From: an uncultured Pelagibacteraceae bacterium
GTDB taxonomy: Bacteria; Pseudomonadota; Alphaproteobacteria; Pelagibacterales; Pelagibacteraceae
DNA: 64,000 nt
Assembly: GCA_902581605.1 (NCBI GenBank)
Contig: CACHPE010000006.1
Span: 1-64,000 of the forward strand
Direction of reading: 5' to 3'
Shown here one piece after another: positions 7,626-17,501 of this stretch. The position numbers and the translations under genes were made by a program. Under the pieces are notes generated by a model. The model worked only from the letters and a program-made list of their open reading frames with translations. It was not told the DNA's origin and ran no database searches. Within the stretch, counting starts at the first letter, position 1. Each line of letters opens with the position of its first letter.

Positions 7626-8987
7626 TTAAAAATCTAATGGAATTGAATTTTGTTCTACAAGCTTTTTGAAAAAATAGTACGATCTTTTAGGTGTTCTTTT
7701 TAAAGTTTTAAAATCAACATGCACTATTCCAAATCTCTTTTCAAAACCTAACGCCCATTCAAAATTATCCATAAATGTCCATGCAAAGTAGCTTTTAACT
7801 TTAGCTCCATTATCAATTGATTTTTTTACAGCACTTAAATACTTCTTAAAGTAATCAATACGATCGTTATCATTTATTTCTCCATTCTTTTCAATTAAAT
7901 CTGGATATGCTGCACCATTTTCAGTTAGATAAATAACTGGATTTCCATAATTATTTTTTAAATCCATAATTTGATCATAATAAGCATCTGGAACAATTTC
8001 CCATCCCATAAGAGTTAACTTTGCATCTTTATCATCAAGACCAAAAGGTAATTCATCATTGAATGCTCCTCTTGCTTTAAGCAAACTTTTATTATCAGCT
8101 TTAATTCTAATATGTTGATAATGATTTAATCCAATAAAATCATTTTTTTGAAAAATAGTTTTCATATCATCTTGTTTAATATGTTTTGAGACATCATTAA
8201 TTAGTAATTCAGGATATCTTCCAAGATACATAGGGTCGGCAAATGATCTATTCCAATAAGTATCGAATAATTTAGTTGCATGAAGATCTTCACTTGATTT
8301 TGTGGCAGGAATACATGGCGCCATATTAAAAGTACAGCCAATTTTTATATTATTATTTGAAGATTTCATTGCTTGAAAAGCTGTACCATGTGCAACATTA
8401 ACATTATGTATTGATGCAAAGTATTTTTCTAAATCTTTGTATCCTGGAGCCATGTAACCATCTACATATCCATGAATAGTAAAAACTTGTGGTTCGTTAA
8501 ATGTGATAAAATGATTACATCTGTCTCCAAAATTTTTAACAATAGCCTCTGAATAATCTGAAAATATTTTTGCCATGTCTCTATTTGCCCAACCCCCTTT
8601 ATCTTGCAGGGATTGAGGAAGGTCCCAATGATATAAAGTTATGAAAGGCTCAATATTTTTTTCTAAACACTTGTCTATCAACCTTGAATAAAAATCTACT
8701 CCTTTAGGATTTATTTTACCAGTACCTTCAGGGATAATCCTAGTCCATGCTAAAGAAAATCTATATGAATTTAAATTTATATTAGCCATCAGCTCAATAT
8801 CTTCTTCATATCTATGATAATGGTCTACAGCAGTATCTCCGTTTTCATTATTTTTAACTTTTCCAGGTGTATGTGTAAAAGTATCCCAAATACTTTTGCT
8901 TTTTCCATCTTTATCTGTAGCACCTTCTATTTGGTAACTTGCTGTAGCCGTTCCCCAAAAAAAACTATTAGGAAATTTATTTTTCAT
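7626..8987 (-). CDS. Family GH1 beta-glucosidase / beta-galactosidase
   Basis: A 453-residue enzyme of full GH1 length. The N-terminal mark FFWGTATASYQIEGA is present, the acid/base glutamate is Glu165 in TFNEP and the nucleophile is Glu356 in YLTENGAA. There is no signal peptide, so it works in the cytoplasm on sugars already imported. It lies one base after the GH4 gene and downstream of the CUT1 permeases and binding protein, which suggests uptake and hydrolysis of short beta-glucosides or related glycosides. Exact sugar specificity cannot be told from sequence. Confidence 0.94.
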   Translation of the reverse strand: MKNKFPNSFFWGTATASYQIEGATDKDGKSKSIWDTFTHTPGKVKNNENGDTAVDHYHRYEEDIELMANINLNSYRFSLAWTRIIPEGTGKINPKGVDFYSRLIDKCLEKNIEPFITLYHWDLPQSLQDKGGWANRDMAKIFSDYSEAIVKNFGDRCNHFITFNEPQVFTIHGYVDGYMAPGYKDLEKYFASIHNVNVAHGTAFQAMKSSNNNIKIGCTFNMAPCIPATKSSEDLHATKLFDTYWNRSFADPMYLGRYPELLINDVSKHIKQDDMKTIFQKNDFIGLNHYQHIRIKADNKSLLKARGAFNDELPFGLDDKDAKLTLMGWEIVPDAYYDQIMDLKNNYGNPVIYLTENGAAYPDLIEKNGEINDNDRIDYFKKYLSAVKKSIDNGAKVKSYFAWTFMDNFEWALGFEKRFGIVHVDFKTLKRTPKRSYYFFKKLVEQNSIPLDF

Positions 8988-8988
8988 A

Positions 8989-10317
8989 TTAATTAAATAC
9001 TGGTATCCAATTTTTGTGAGCTATTAATAATTCATCTACCATAGAACTTATTTGATCTAAACTTAATAAAGAAGCAGTGAGTGGATCCAACATAGCTGCA
9101 TGATAAATGGTCTCCTTTTTTTTTGTCCTTAAGGCTTCAACGGTTAACTGTTGAACATTTATATTAGTTTTCATTAAATTTGCTAAATGCATTGGTAAAT
9201 TATCAACTTTTTGAGGACTAATACCATTATTATTAATTTTACATGGTACTTCAACGCAACAATCTTCTGGTAAATTAGAAATTAACTTATTATTCAAAAC
9301 ATTTCCATTAATTGTATCTTCTTTGCCGTCTACAATTGATACAATTATTCGTGATGCATATTCTAAAGATTTTTTACAAACAAATTTTTCTCCATTTAAT
9401 AAACTTTGCTCTTGTTGATCCCATTCTTTAATTTGTTTTTTGCATCTTCGTATATATTCATTAATTGGAATATTGAATTCACTTAATAAGTCCTCTCTGT
9501 TGTTTTTAATAAACCAAGGAGTGTATTCTGCAAAGTGTTCAGATGATTCAGTAACAAAATATCCAAATTTTTCTAAAACTTTATATCTAACTTCATTTGT
9601 GCATCCATCCCAATTGGTTCCAAATGTTTTTTCTTTTCCAGCTTTAAAAATTTTAGGATAAAGATTTTCTTTTACTCCATCAGGATTAATCTTTTCAAAT
9701 TTAGTAAAAAAAGACATATGATTTATACCTGAACATTCATAGTTGATATTTTTTATATCTTCGCCAATATCTTTTGCTAAATCTTCAGCAGTTCCTTGTA
9801 CAGAATGACAAAGTCCAACATACTTAAGCTCAGGTGCAAATTTAGATAATGCTAAACAATTTATTGCCATAGGATTAACGTACTGTAACATTATTCCACT
9901 TGGACAAACTTCATTCATGTCTTTTACAACAGATAATAAAGCAGGGACAGTTCTCAAACCTCTCATGATGCCACCTATACCTAAAGTGTCACCAATAGTT
10001 TGTTTTAATCCATACTTTGCTGGAATTTCAAAATCAACAACTGTAGAAGGCTCATAACCTCCTATTTGAAACATTAATATTACAAAGTCAGCTCCTCTCA
10101 GTGCTATTTTTTGATTTTTTTCAGTTATAATCTTTGGAGTTACACCTATTGATTTTGCAACTTTTTCTGCAACCAAATTTGAAGTTTTTAATCTCCTTTC
10201 GTCAATATCTTGTAAAACTATTTCAGAGTTACTGAAATTTTTTTCAAGCAAAATATCTGTAAGTATGTTTTTCATAAATACTGTACTCCCAGCTCCAATA
10301 AAAGTAACTTTAATCAT
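8989..10317 (-). CDS. Family GH4 glycosidase (alpha-galactosidase/alpha-glucosidase MelA-like)
   Basis: A 442-residue NAD- and metal-dependent glycosidase. It has the Rossmann start VTFIGAGSTVF, the GH4 segments QTIGDTLGIGGIMRGLRT and NPMA (148-151), and GLCHSVQGT with Cys170, which with a downstream histidine (ECSGINHMSF) binds the metal. This pattern is closest to MelA-type alpha-galactosidases/alpha-glucosidases rather than 6-phospho enzymes. The reading frame extends seven codons upstream into the permease gene, but ATG at 10317 starts one base after the permease stop and matches the family start, so it is chosen. Acting beside a GH1 enzyme, it widens the range of linkages the cell can cut. 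Confidence 0.9.
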   Translation of the reverse strand: MIKVTFIGAGSTVFMKNILTDILLEKNFSNSEIVLQDIDERRLKTSNLVAEKVAKSIGVTPKIITEKNQKIALRGADFVILMFQIGGYEPSTVVDFEIPAKYGLKQTIGDTLGIGGIMRGLRTVPALLSVVKDMNEVCPSGIMLQYVNPMAINCLALSKFAPELKYVGLCHSVQGTAEDLAKDIGEDIKNINYECSGINHMSFFTKFEKINPDGVKENLYPKIFKAGKEKTFGTNWDGCTNEVRYKVLEKFGYFVTESSEHFAEYTPWFIKNNREDLLSEFNIPINEYIRRCKKQIKEWDQQEQSLLNGEKFVCKKSLEYASRIIVSIVDGKEDTINGNVLNNKLISNLPEDCCVEVPCKINNNGISPQKVDNLPMHLANLMKTNINVQQLTVEALRTKKKETIYHAAMLDPLTASLLSLDQISSMVDELLIAHKNWIPVFN

Positions 10318-10318
10318 A

Positions 10319-11170
10319 CTAACCTTTAGTTGCTCCAAGAGTTAATCCAGCAATAAAATGTTTTTGCATTAAAAAAAACATAATAACAGGAGGTATCGCA
10401 GCAACAATAGATCCAGTTGATAACAAGTGATAAGCTGTAATCCATTGACCATTTAATGATTTTAATCCAGCAGTAATTGGCATTGCATGATCACCTTGTA
10501 TCAAAACTGTTGCCCAAAAATAATCGTTCCATATAAATGTAAAAATTAAAACGCACAATGCTGCAATAGCTGGTCTAGTCAAAGGTAATATTATCTTCCA
10601 AAATATTCTAAATTCAGATGCTCCATCCATTCTCGCAGCCTCAATAAGCTCTTGAGGTAACGCTTTAATAAAATTTCTCATAAAAAGTGTACAAAAACCT
10701 GTTTGAAAAGCTACATGAAATAAAACCAATCCTGTAATAGTGTTGTAGAGACCAATTTTAAAAGTCAGATCTCTAACCGGTATCATTAAAATTTGAAATG
10801 GAACAAAGTTTCCGGCTATAAAAATAAAAAATATTATTAAATTTGTCCTAAACTTATAATTTGCAAGGGCAAAGCCAGTCATACAACTTAAAGCAACCGC
10901 TCCTAACATTGTTGGTATTGTTACTTTAAAACTATTTAGAGTGTATTTGATCATTGGAGTGTTAGTGAAAACATCATGTAAATTTGAAAAGAGTAAAAAT
11001 TCACTTGGTGTTCCCCACATATTTCCAGCAGTAATATCTCCCAAGCCTCTTATTGATGTCATTAAAATACCAAAAATCGGTATCAACCAAATAATTAATG
11101 AGATAGGTAAAAATATTTTATAAATATATTGATTTACGATTGGTCTTTGATGAATTGGAGTAGGGAACAT
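10319..11170 (-). CDS. CUT1 sugar ABC permease (MalG/UgpE type)
   Basis: A 283-residue inner-membrane permease with six predicted segments. The cytoplasmic EAA loop reads EAARMDGASEFRIFWKIILP, which docks to the ATPase. It begins one base before the stop of the partner permease gene's end region (11170/11171, no gap) and is followed directly by GH4. It forms the channel with the 11171-12091 protein. Confidence 0.92.
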   Translation of the reverse strand: MFPTPIHQRPIVNQYIYKIFLPISLIIWLIPIFGILMTSIRGLGDITAGNMWGTPSEFLLFSNLHDVFTNTPMIKYTLNSFKVTIPTMLGAVALSCMTGFALANYKFRTNLIIFFIFIAGNFVPFQILMIPVRDLTFKIGLYNTITGLVLFHVAFQTGFCTLFMRNFIKALPQELIEAARMDGASEFRIFWKIILPLTRPAIAALCVLIFTFIWNDYFWATVLIQGDHAMPITAGLKSLNGQWITAYHLLSTGSIVAAIPPVIMFFLMQKHFIAGLTLGATKG

Positions 11171-12091
11171 TTAGTTATTATCCTCCCTCTCGTTTCGATA
11201 CATTCTGTATATAAAAAACAAAATATAAAACATCATTATTGTGAATAAAACAGTTGCTATCGCTGACCCGTATCCCATTCTATAACCGTATTCACTCAAA
11301 GCTTGCTCAAACATGTAATATGCTAAGACATTTGAATAACCATAAGGTCCACCTTGAGTCATTATTGCCACCATATCAAAACTTCTAAGCGCACCAATTA
11401 CAGTTACTACAACTGCTAAAAAGGTAGCGTGCCTAAGTTGTGGAAGCACTATATTCCAAAATAAATGAAATCCTTTGGCACCATCCATTCTTCCAGCCTC
11501 AATTTGTTCAGGGTTAATATTATTAAGTCCTGTTAAATATAAAATTAAACAATAAGCAATTTGTGGATATAGACCTGCAAATATTATCCCATATGTGGCA
11601 GTATTTTCATTTGCAAGAATTGAAAATCCTTCTAACCCAATTAAATTTAGAAAAGGTGCAATAACCCCATAATTTGGCTGGTAAAACCAAGTAAAAATAA
11701 GTCCAATAACTACTTGAGAAATCACGAATGGAAAAAAAAACAGAGATTTAATTAATCTAATTCCAAAAACAATTTGATTTAAAAATATTGCTAGTCCTAA
11801 GCCAATTGGAACTGCTAACATAAAAAATATTAGCCATTTAAGATTATTCCAAAGTGAAATATAAAAATATTCATCATCTAAAAGTTCAATATAATTTTGA
11901 AGACCAACATACATAGATGGAGATAATCCATCCCATTGATAAAAAGAAATACCAATAGATACAAATATCGGGGCTATTACATAAATGGAAAAAAATATTA
12001 ATCCTGGAGCTAGAAAAATCCATGGGCTTATTTTAACTTGATTTCTTTGCCACCAAGTAATTCTTTTAGATTTTGAATTATTTAGTTCCAT
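11171..12091 (-). CDS. CUT1 sugar ABC permease (MalF/UgpA type)
   Basis: A 306-residue permease with about six membrane segments and the EAA loop EAGRMDGAKGFHLFWNIVLP near residue 200. The N-terminus WQRNQVKISPWIFLAPGLIFF is typical of MalF/UgpA-type subunits. It lies 76 bp downstream of the binding-protein gene, and that gap holds a strong hairpin. It immediately precedes its partner permease. Confidence 0.92.
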   Translation of the reverse strand: MELNNSKSKRITWWQRNQVKISPWIFLAPGLIFFSIYVIAPIFVSIGISFYQWDGLSPSMYVGLQNYIELLDDEYFYISLWNNLKWLIFFMLAVPIGLGLAIFLNQIVFGIRLIKSLFFFPFVISQVVIGLIFTWFYQPNYGVIAPFLNLIGLEGFSILANENTATYGIIFAGLYPQIAYCLILYLTGLNNINPEQIEAGRMDGAKGFHLFWNIVLPQLRHATFLAVVVTVIGALRSFDMVAIMTQGGPYGYSNVLAYYMFEQALSEYGYRMGYGSAIATVLFTIMMFYILFFIYRMYRNEREDNN

Positions 12092-12128
12092 ATAATTCTA
12101 TTTTACAAATTGATGAAATCTAATTTTT

Positions 12129-12156
12129 AACTGGGGGGCTAGTAAGCCCCACAGTT
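12129..12156 (-). terminator. GC-rich stem-loop between binding-protein and permease genes
   Basis: On the reverse strand, 12 bp after the stop of the binding-protein gene, a 12-position stem with one mismatch (AACTG/CAGTT plus GGGGCT/AGCCCC) encloses a 4-base loop. No long T-run follows, so it may act as an mRNA-stabilising or partial-termination hairpin rather than a complete terminator. It would raise binding-protein mRNA over permease mRNA, as known for malE. Confidence 0.75.
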
Positions 12157-12167
12157 AAACTAAAAGT

Positions 12168-13412
12168 TTATTTATAAACTCTTTGACGTACTTTTTCTAA
12201 TCTTTCTAAGATTTTTTGTCTTCTGTCAGGATTAGACATATATTCTTGAAAGCCTTTCATGCCTTCCGATGCCATTTGAGCTGGAGCATCTCTATCGTAG
12301 AATTGCGCCATTGCATAAGCATTATTAAGCATATTCAATCCTGCTGCTAAGAAAGGATCTCCCTTTTTAACTTTAGAGTTTTTGTTAATAGGAAGCTGAC
12401 CTAATATTTTATTGATCTCTTCTTGCACATCTGCTCGAGACATGAATATTAAGAAACGCTTAGCATCAGTTTTATTTTTAGCTTTAGAAGGTATATGCAC
12501 AGTATCCGTAGGTGCTTCTTCAGCCATAGGGATGCCTGGTGTGATTTCAGGGAACTGGAAGAAACCTAAATTTGAGTCTCTTAAGCCAGCCTCTTTTAAA
12601 GGAGCAACAGCAAAGTTACCCATTACATACATCGCTGCTTCACCGTTTACCATAGGAGTTAAAGCTTCTTGCCAACTAAGTGCTGCATGATTTTCCAAGA
12701 AGTAACCAGGCTTAACAAGCTCATCCCATTTATCAAATACTGCTTGCACTTTTGGATCTGTGTAAGGAACCTTACCTAGTGTTAAATCCATATGGAATTC
12801 ATAGCCATTTGTTCTAAGATTTAAATAATCAAAAACACCAGCTGTTGTCCAAAGATACTTTGATCCGATTGTAATAGGTGTAATACCTGCAGCTTTTAAC
12901 GTAGCACATGCAGCTACAAAATCATCCCATGTTGTTGGTACAGATATTCCATTTGCTGTAAATAAATCTTTCCTGTAATACACTCCCCACTGATAATATG
13001 TGTAAGGAATACCCCATTGCTTACCACCAATCGTCATAGATTTTTTAGCATGCTCCATATTTTCAGAAAGGTTTCCGTCTACCCAACCTGAGTCTTTCCA
13101 AATATCAGAGACATCCTCAAATAAACCCGCTCTTACAAATGGCAACATCCTGTTACCAGCATACCAGTTTGCAACATCAGGTGGATCAGTGTTTAAAAAA
13201 TTTCTTATGGATTGTTTGTATCCTTCATGGTCAAAAACGTTCCATTTTACTGTGACGTCCGGGTTTTCCTCTTCAAATTTTTTAATAATATACTCAAAAG
13301 CTTCTTTTGGCGCTGCATCAGATGTATCTGTATTAATCACCAAAGTACCAGCAAATGAAGTTGAAGAAATTATTCCAAACATCATTATTAATGAGATAAT
13401 AACCTTTTTCAT
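12168..13412 (-). CDS. Periplasmic sugar-binding protein of the CUT1 importer
   Basis: A 414-residue extracellular solute-binding protein (family 1) with signal peptide MKKVIISLIMMFGIISSTSFAG. ALTPMVNGEAAMYVMGNFAV is the usual hinge/ligand segment, and the C-terminus has YDRDAPAQMASEGMKGFQEY. It captures an oligosaccharide or glycoside in the periplasm and delivers it to the permeases downstream. A good ribosome site (AAGGAG) stands 7-8 bases before the ATG. It is the first gene of a reverse-strand operon with permeases, GH4 and GH1; the 140 bp before it should hold the promoter. Confidence 0.93.
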   Translation of the reverse strand: MKKVIISLIMMFGIISSTSFAGTLVINTDTSDAAPKEAFEYIIKKFEEENPDVTVKWNVFDHEGYKQSIRNFLNTDPPDVANWYAGNRMLPFVRAGLFEDVSDIWKDSGWVDGNLSENMEHAKKSMTIGGKQWGIPYTYYQWGVYYRKDLFTANGISVPTTWDDFVAACATLKAAGITPITIGSKYLWTTAGVFDYLNLRTNGYEFHMDLTLGKVPYTDPKVQAVFDKWDELVKPGYFLENHAALSWQEALTPMVNGEAAMYVMGNFAVAPLKEAGLRDSNLGFFQFPEITPGIPMAEEAPTDTVHIPSKAKNKTDAKRFLIFMSRADVQEEINKILGQLPINKNSKVKKGDPFLAAGLNMLNNAYAMAQFYDRDAPAQMASEGMKGFQEYMSNPDRRQKILERLEKVRQRVYK

Positions 13413-13552
13413 TTATGCTCCTTTTTTAATTTATGTTTGATAGATTATGTATTTTTAAAATTGATTACAATTAAAAATTATGCCTAGAAATTGTTGATAA
13501 TTAAATTAACAAAATAAATATATAATTATCTTATTTATAATTTTTTTAAAAT

Positions 13553-14515
13553 TTAACCAGGTGTGTATTTTCTTTCAGATTCTGGATCTTTACTTGAGTA
13601 AGGTAATTTTAAAACTTCGTTCCAAAATTCTTTTGGGATACTTGTTTTAGCCCAAGTCAGGTTTTTTTCAATACTCTGAACACTAGTAACTCCACATAAA
13701 GTAGAGGTGATCCTTTTATCTTTCATTGAAAACTGTAAAGCTGCTGCGCCCATCTCAACATTATATTTTTTACAAACTTTTTCTATTTCTCTGGCAGGTG
13801 CAAGTTTTTCTTCTGTAACATCTTGATAAGTTATTTTTTTAAAGTTACTTGGACCTTTTGCTAAAACACCACCAGCGTAAGGAGCGGCATTAAAAATAGA
13901 TATATTTTTACTGTGCGCATAGCTATACATCTCATCAGCTTCTCTATTTAATAAAGTATATCTGTTATGATTAATTATCACATCAAAGTCCCAATTTTTT
14001 AAAATAGGAAACATAATATTTATTTTTCCCATAGCTAAACCAACTGCTTTAGCCAAGCCCTCTTCTTTTATTTTAAATAATTCATCCAATGCACCATCTT
14101 TTTTAGTGACATCATTTACATCTTTTACGTATTCTGGGTCATGAAGAAATAAAATATCAACAGTATCTACATTTAAAGTTTTTAAACTTTCTTCAATAGA
14201 TTCTCTCGTTCTTTTTTTATCAAGAACTAGAGTTTCCATGTTTCTATCAATTTTTGTTGATAAGATAAAATTTTCTGGCCAACCTCCATTTTCCTTAATT
14301 GCAATTCCAATCCTTTTTTCACTTTCTCCCATTGCATAATTTCTTGAAGTATCAAGCATATTTACTGGACCTTGAAAAAATCTTTTTAACGTTTCTTGAG
14401 CTCTTTGTTCTGGTACTTCATAACCATAAGTATCTGGCATACTCCCCAGAGAGGATGTTCCAAAACTTAATTCTGTAACTTCTAAACCAGTATCTTTGAT
14501 TTTATTTTTTTTCAT
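13553..14515 (-). CDS. Aldo/keto reductase (possible aldose/L-fucose-type dehydrogenase)
   Basis: A 320-residue AKR with the catalytic Asp-Tyr region DTSRNYAMGESEKRIG near residues 57-72, ILFLHDPEYV for the conserved lower strand, and a C-terminal coenzyme site (STLCGVTSVQSIEKNL). It is closest in style to the D-threo-aldose/L-galactose dehydrogenase group, which oxidises aldoses with NAD(P), but this is a family-level inference. It sits 18 bp downstream of an SDR gene and follows iolG in one reverse-strand run (16391 to 13553), so it probably handles an intermediate of polyol or sugar breakdown. Confidence 0.85.
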   Translation of the reverse strand: MKKNKIKDTGLEVTELSFGTSSLGSMPDTYGYEVPEQRAQETLKRFFQGPVNMLDTSRNYAMGESEKRIGIAIKENGGWPENFILSTKIDRNMETLVLDKKRTRESIEESLKTLNVDTVDILFLHDPEYVKDVNDVTKKDGALDELFKIKEEGLAKAVGLAMGKINIMFPILKNWDFDVIINHNRYTLLNREADEMYSYAHSKNISIFNAAPYAGGVLAKGPSNFKKITYQDVTEEKLAPAREIEKVCKKYNVEMGAAALQFSMKDKRITSTLCGVTSVQSIEKNLTWAKTSIPKEFWNEVLKLPYSSKDPESERKYTPG

Positions 14516-14533
14516 AAGTTAATTTTATTAGGT

Positions 14534-15388
14534 TCACTCACCTAAAATACTATCATCTAATACCTTTGTGTCATATGCTGAATAAGAATGCCATCCTGCA
14601 ACTGTTTGATCAAAATCAACAATGCTGCCAGTCATAATTCCTGACTCATCTGAGCACAAGAAAGCCAAAATCTTAGCAACGTCTAAAGGTTTGTTTAATC
14701 TTTTAAAAGGAACTTTTGATTCAGCTTTTTTTAACCAATTATCATCTGCGTTGTGAAATTTTTTCTGAATTACTGTTTCTGCTGGTGTATCTGTCCAACC
14801 TAGATTTACACCATTCACTCTTATTTGATGACCAGAAACTGAATTTGCAACATTTTTAATCATTACTGCTAATGCTGCTTTAGAGGAGCTGTAAGCAGTT
14901 AAGAAAGGCATACCGCTATATCCAGCCATTGATAAAATATGAGCTATAGTTCCTTTTTTTTTATCTCTAATCATTATTTTTATAACATCTTGCATCATAA
15001 AAAGTGGAGCTTTAACGTTTACATTAAAATTTTTATCATAATTTTCTTCTGTTGTGCTTAAGATGGTTCCTCTCTCAGTAAAAGCGGCAACATTTATAAA
15101 AGAATCTACTGTGTTAAATTTTTTATCAGTTTCTGAAACTATTTTTTTACAGTCTTCAAGTTTTTCTAAATCTGCTTTAACGTACAGGCATTCTGTACCC
15201 ATACTTTCTATTTCAGATTTTACCTTGTTTCCTTTTTCATTATTTCTTCCACAAATAGTTATTCCCTTAGCACCTCTGTTTGCTAGTAATTTTGCAGTCT
15301 CAGCTCCACTTCCCTGGGTACTTCCTGTTACAATTATTATCTTATTTTTAAATTGGTTAGATTGTTCAGATATATATTTATTAGACAT
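14534..15388 (-). CDS. SDR family oxidoreductase
   Basis: A 284-residue classical short-chain dehydrogenase. The coenzyme loop is TGSTQGSGAETA (TGxxxGxG), NVAAF replaces the common NNAG, and the catalytic YSSSK follows LSMAGYSGMPF. The C-terminus SGIMTGSIVDFDQTVAGWH is extended by about 25 residues over a typical SDR. It lies one base after iolG, indicating an operon with it, and may oxidise an inositol- or sugar-derived hydroxyl group. Substrate is unknown. Confidence 0.87.
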   Translation of the reverse strand: MSNKYISEQSNQFKNKIIIVTGSTQGSGAETAKLLANRGAKGITICGRNNEKGNKVKSEIESMGTECLYVKADLEKLEDCKKIVSETDKKFNTVDSFINVAAFTERGTILSTTEENYDKNFNVNVKAPLFMMQDVIKIMIRDKKKGTIAHILSMAGYSGMPFLTAYSSSKAALAVMIKNVANSVSGHQIRVNGVNLGWTDTPAETVIQKKFHNADDNWLKKAESKVPFKRLNKPLDVAKILAFLCSDESGIMTGSIVDFDQTVAGWHSYSAYDTKVLDDSILGE

Positions 15389-15389
15389 T

Positions 15390-16391
15390 TTAAAATTGTA
15401 TATCTATTACTTTACCACTTTCAAAGGATTCATATGCTGCATTAGCTATAATCAAAGCATTTCTTCCATCCTCAAATCCTACTAATGGTTTTGTTTTATT
15501 TTCAACGCATTTTACAAACTCATTAAATTGATCTCTGTAAGCTTGCTCATATCTCTCGATAAAAAAGAAATGTATAGGTTCTTTTTCATTTGTTGATGTA
15601 CCTGTGTATCTTTCTAAAGAAGTAGGAGTTTGATTATTAGAGATTACCATTCCTTTACTACCAAATACTTCAACTCTTTGATCATATCCGTAAACTGCTC
15701 GTCGAGAGTTGTTAATATGAATTAAAACACCATTTTTTGATTTTAAAATAAACATAGCGGTATCTAGATCTTTTACTTGTTGTGAATTTTTATCAAATAA
15801 AGCACCTCCAAATGCTGATACTTGAACTACAGGATCATCTCCTAATATAAATCTAGTTAAATCGAAATCATGAATTGTAGTATCTCTAAAAAATCCTCCA
15901 GCAGCTTTTAAATAATCAATTCCAGGAGGCTCAGGATCTCTACTTGTAATAACAACCATTTCCAATTCACCAATTTCTTTTTTTAACCTTGCTTGTTGTG
16001 CCTTTGAATGACTGGCATCAAACCTTCTGTTAAAGCCAATTTGAATAGGAACGTTTGATCCTTTAATATTTTTCATGCACTCATTCACTTTATTGATATC
16101 TAAATCAATTGGCTTTTCACAAAAAATTGCTTTTCCTGCTTTTGCTGCCATTGTAATAAATTGAGTATGGGTTGGAGTAGCAGAAGCTATAAGAACTGCA
16201 TCAATATCTTCTGCATTAATTGCTTCTTCTGGTGAAGACACTATTGAGCAATTTGTTGATTTTGCTACTTCTTTAGCAAATTCAGAATTAATGTCATATA
16301 TGTATTTTAATTTTGCTTTTGGGTGTGTTGCTATAAATTTAGCATGCATTTTTCCAATTCGCCCAGCACCCATCAAAGAAAAGTTAATCAT
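15390..16391 (-). CDS. iolG: Inositol 2-dehydrogenase-like Gfo/Idh/MocA oxidoreductase
   Basis: A 333-residue protein with Rossmann loop GAGRIGKMH, the catalytic lysine in CEKPIDLD, the GFNRRFDASH segment and TIHDFDLTRF, all matching IolG-type inositol dehydrogenases. These oxidise myo-inositol to scyllo-inosose with NAD. It is divergent from iolE (16530) across a 138 bp region that likely carries both promoters. Presence of iolE and iolD in the same window supports the inositol assignment. Related Gfo/Idh proteins at 27890 and 46456 are less similar to IolG. Confidence 0.88.
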   Translation of the reverse strand: MINFSLMGAGRIGKMHAKFIATHPKAKLKYIYDINSEFAKEVAKSTNCSIVSSPEEAINAEDIDAVLIASATPTHTQFITMAAKAGKAIFCEKPIDLDINKVNECMKNIKGSNVPIQIGFNRRFDASHSKAQQARLKKEIGELEMVVITSRDPEPPGIDYLKAAGGFFRDTTIHDFDLTRFILGDDPVVQVSAFGGALFDKNSQQVKDLDTAMFILKSKNGVLIHINNSRRAVYGYDQRVEVFGSKGMVISNNQTPTSLERYTGTSTNEKEPIHFFFIERYEQAYRDQFNEFVKCVENKTKPLVGFEDGRNALIIANAAYESFESGKVIDIQF

Positions 16392-16529
16392 AATAAAATA
16401 GAACAGAATTAAAAAATAAAATCAAGAAACATTTTTTTATTATAAATTAAACATCAATTGAAAATATAATTTTCTTGATGCAAAAGATATCATCATTTAA
16501 AAATGTTTTAAATTTTTGATAAATTTTGT

Positions 16530-17432
16530 ATGTCAGTAAAATTAGGAATAGCACCAATTGCATGGAGTAATGATGATATGCCTGAATTAGGTGGAGACAC
16601 ATCTCTAGAGCAGTGTTTGTCTGAAGCTAGTCAGGCAGGATTTATTGGAATTGAATCTGGCGGTAAATTTCCAAAAAAATCAGAAGAACTAATCCCAAAA
16701 CTTGAAGAATTTAATCTTAATCTTTGCTCAGGTTGGTATGGCGCTAATTTAAGAACAAATAGTGTGAATGAAGAAAAAAAAGTTATTCAAGATCAGCTTA
16801 AACTTTTTAAAGATTGTAATTCTCCTTGTATGGTTTTTGCTGAAGTTTCTGGTTCAATTCAAGGAGACCCAAATCGAAAATTATCTACAAGACCTCAAAT
16901 GGATCTTGATGAGTCTAAAAAATATTATGAAAAAATTTCAGAAATGGGAAAATATCTCGAAGATGAAGGTATGCCACTTGCTTATCATCATCATATGGGC
17001 ACGATAATAGAGACTGAAGAGGATACGATAAGATTACTTGAAAACACGCATGATAGTGTAAAACTTACATTAGACACTGGCCACATGTTATTTGCTCAGG
17101 GAGATTCTTTAAAAATATTAAATGATTTTAGTGAAAGATTAATTCATATGCATTGTAAGGATATTAGAAAAGGTGTCTTAGATAAATCTTTAAAAGAAGA
17201 CTTAAGTTTTAGAGGTGCATTTTTAGAAGGTGCATTTACAGTTCCAGGTGATGGATGCATTGATTACAAGCCGTTGTTTGACGTATTGAAAGAAAAAAAT
17301 TATTCAGGATGGTTAGTTGTAGAAGCAGAACAAGATCCAGCCAAAGCAAACCCATTTGAATATGCAAAAATAGGGTACAAGTATTTAACTGAAACTTTAA
17401 ATAATAGTAACATTGATATCTATAATAACTGA
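16530..17432 (+). CDS. iolE: Inosose dehydratase IolE-like
   Basis: A 300-residue xylose-isomerase-like TIM barrel. The start VKLGIAPIAWSNDDMPELGG is the IolE signature; YHHHMGTIIETEEDTIRL, LTLDTGHMLFAQGD, HMHCKDIRKG and VPGDGCIDYKPLFDVL supply the metal-binding Glu/Asp/His residues in order. IolE removes water from scyllo-inosose to give the diketone that IolD opens. It is monocistronic, divergent from iolG and convergent with the hydroxyacid dehydrogenase. Length is normal. Confidence 0.93.
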   Translation: MSVKLGIAPIAWSNDDMPELGGDTSLEQCLSEASQAGFIGIESGGKFPKKSEELIPKLEEFNLNLCSGWYGANLRTNSVNEEKKVIQDQLKLFKDCNSPCMVFAEVSGSIQGDPNRKLSTRPQMDLDESKKYYEKISEMGKYLEDEGMPLAYHHHMGTIIETEEDTIRLLENTHDSVKLTLDTGHMLFAQGDSLKILNDFSERLIHMHCKDIRKGVLDKSLKEDLSFRGAFLEGAFTVPGDGCIDYKPLFDVLKEKNYSGWLVVEAEQDPAKANPFEYAKIGYKYLTETLNNSNIDIYNN

Positions 17433-17501
17433 CAGTCTATAAATAAAAGTTAGTTCTCTGATCTCAGGAGCAAAGCAAAGCGATTTAAAATTATTTTTAT
17501 A

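Noticed and set aside
17433-17501. tRNA or small RNA in the gap after iolE
   Set aside because: No cloverleaf, T-loop sequence or stable hairpin could be found.
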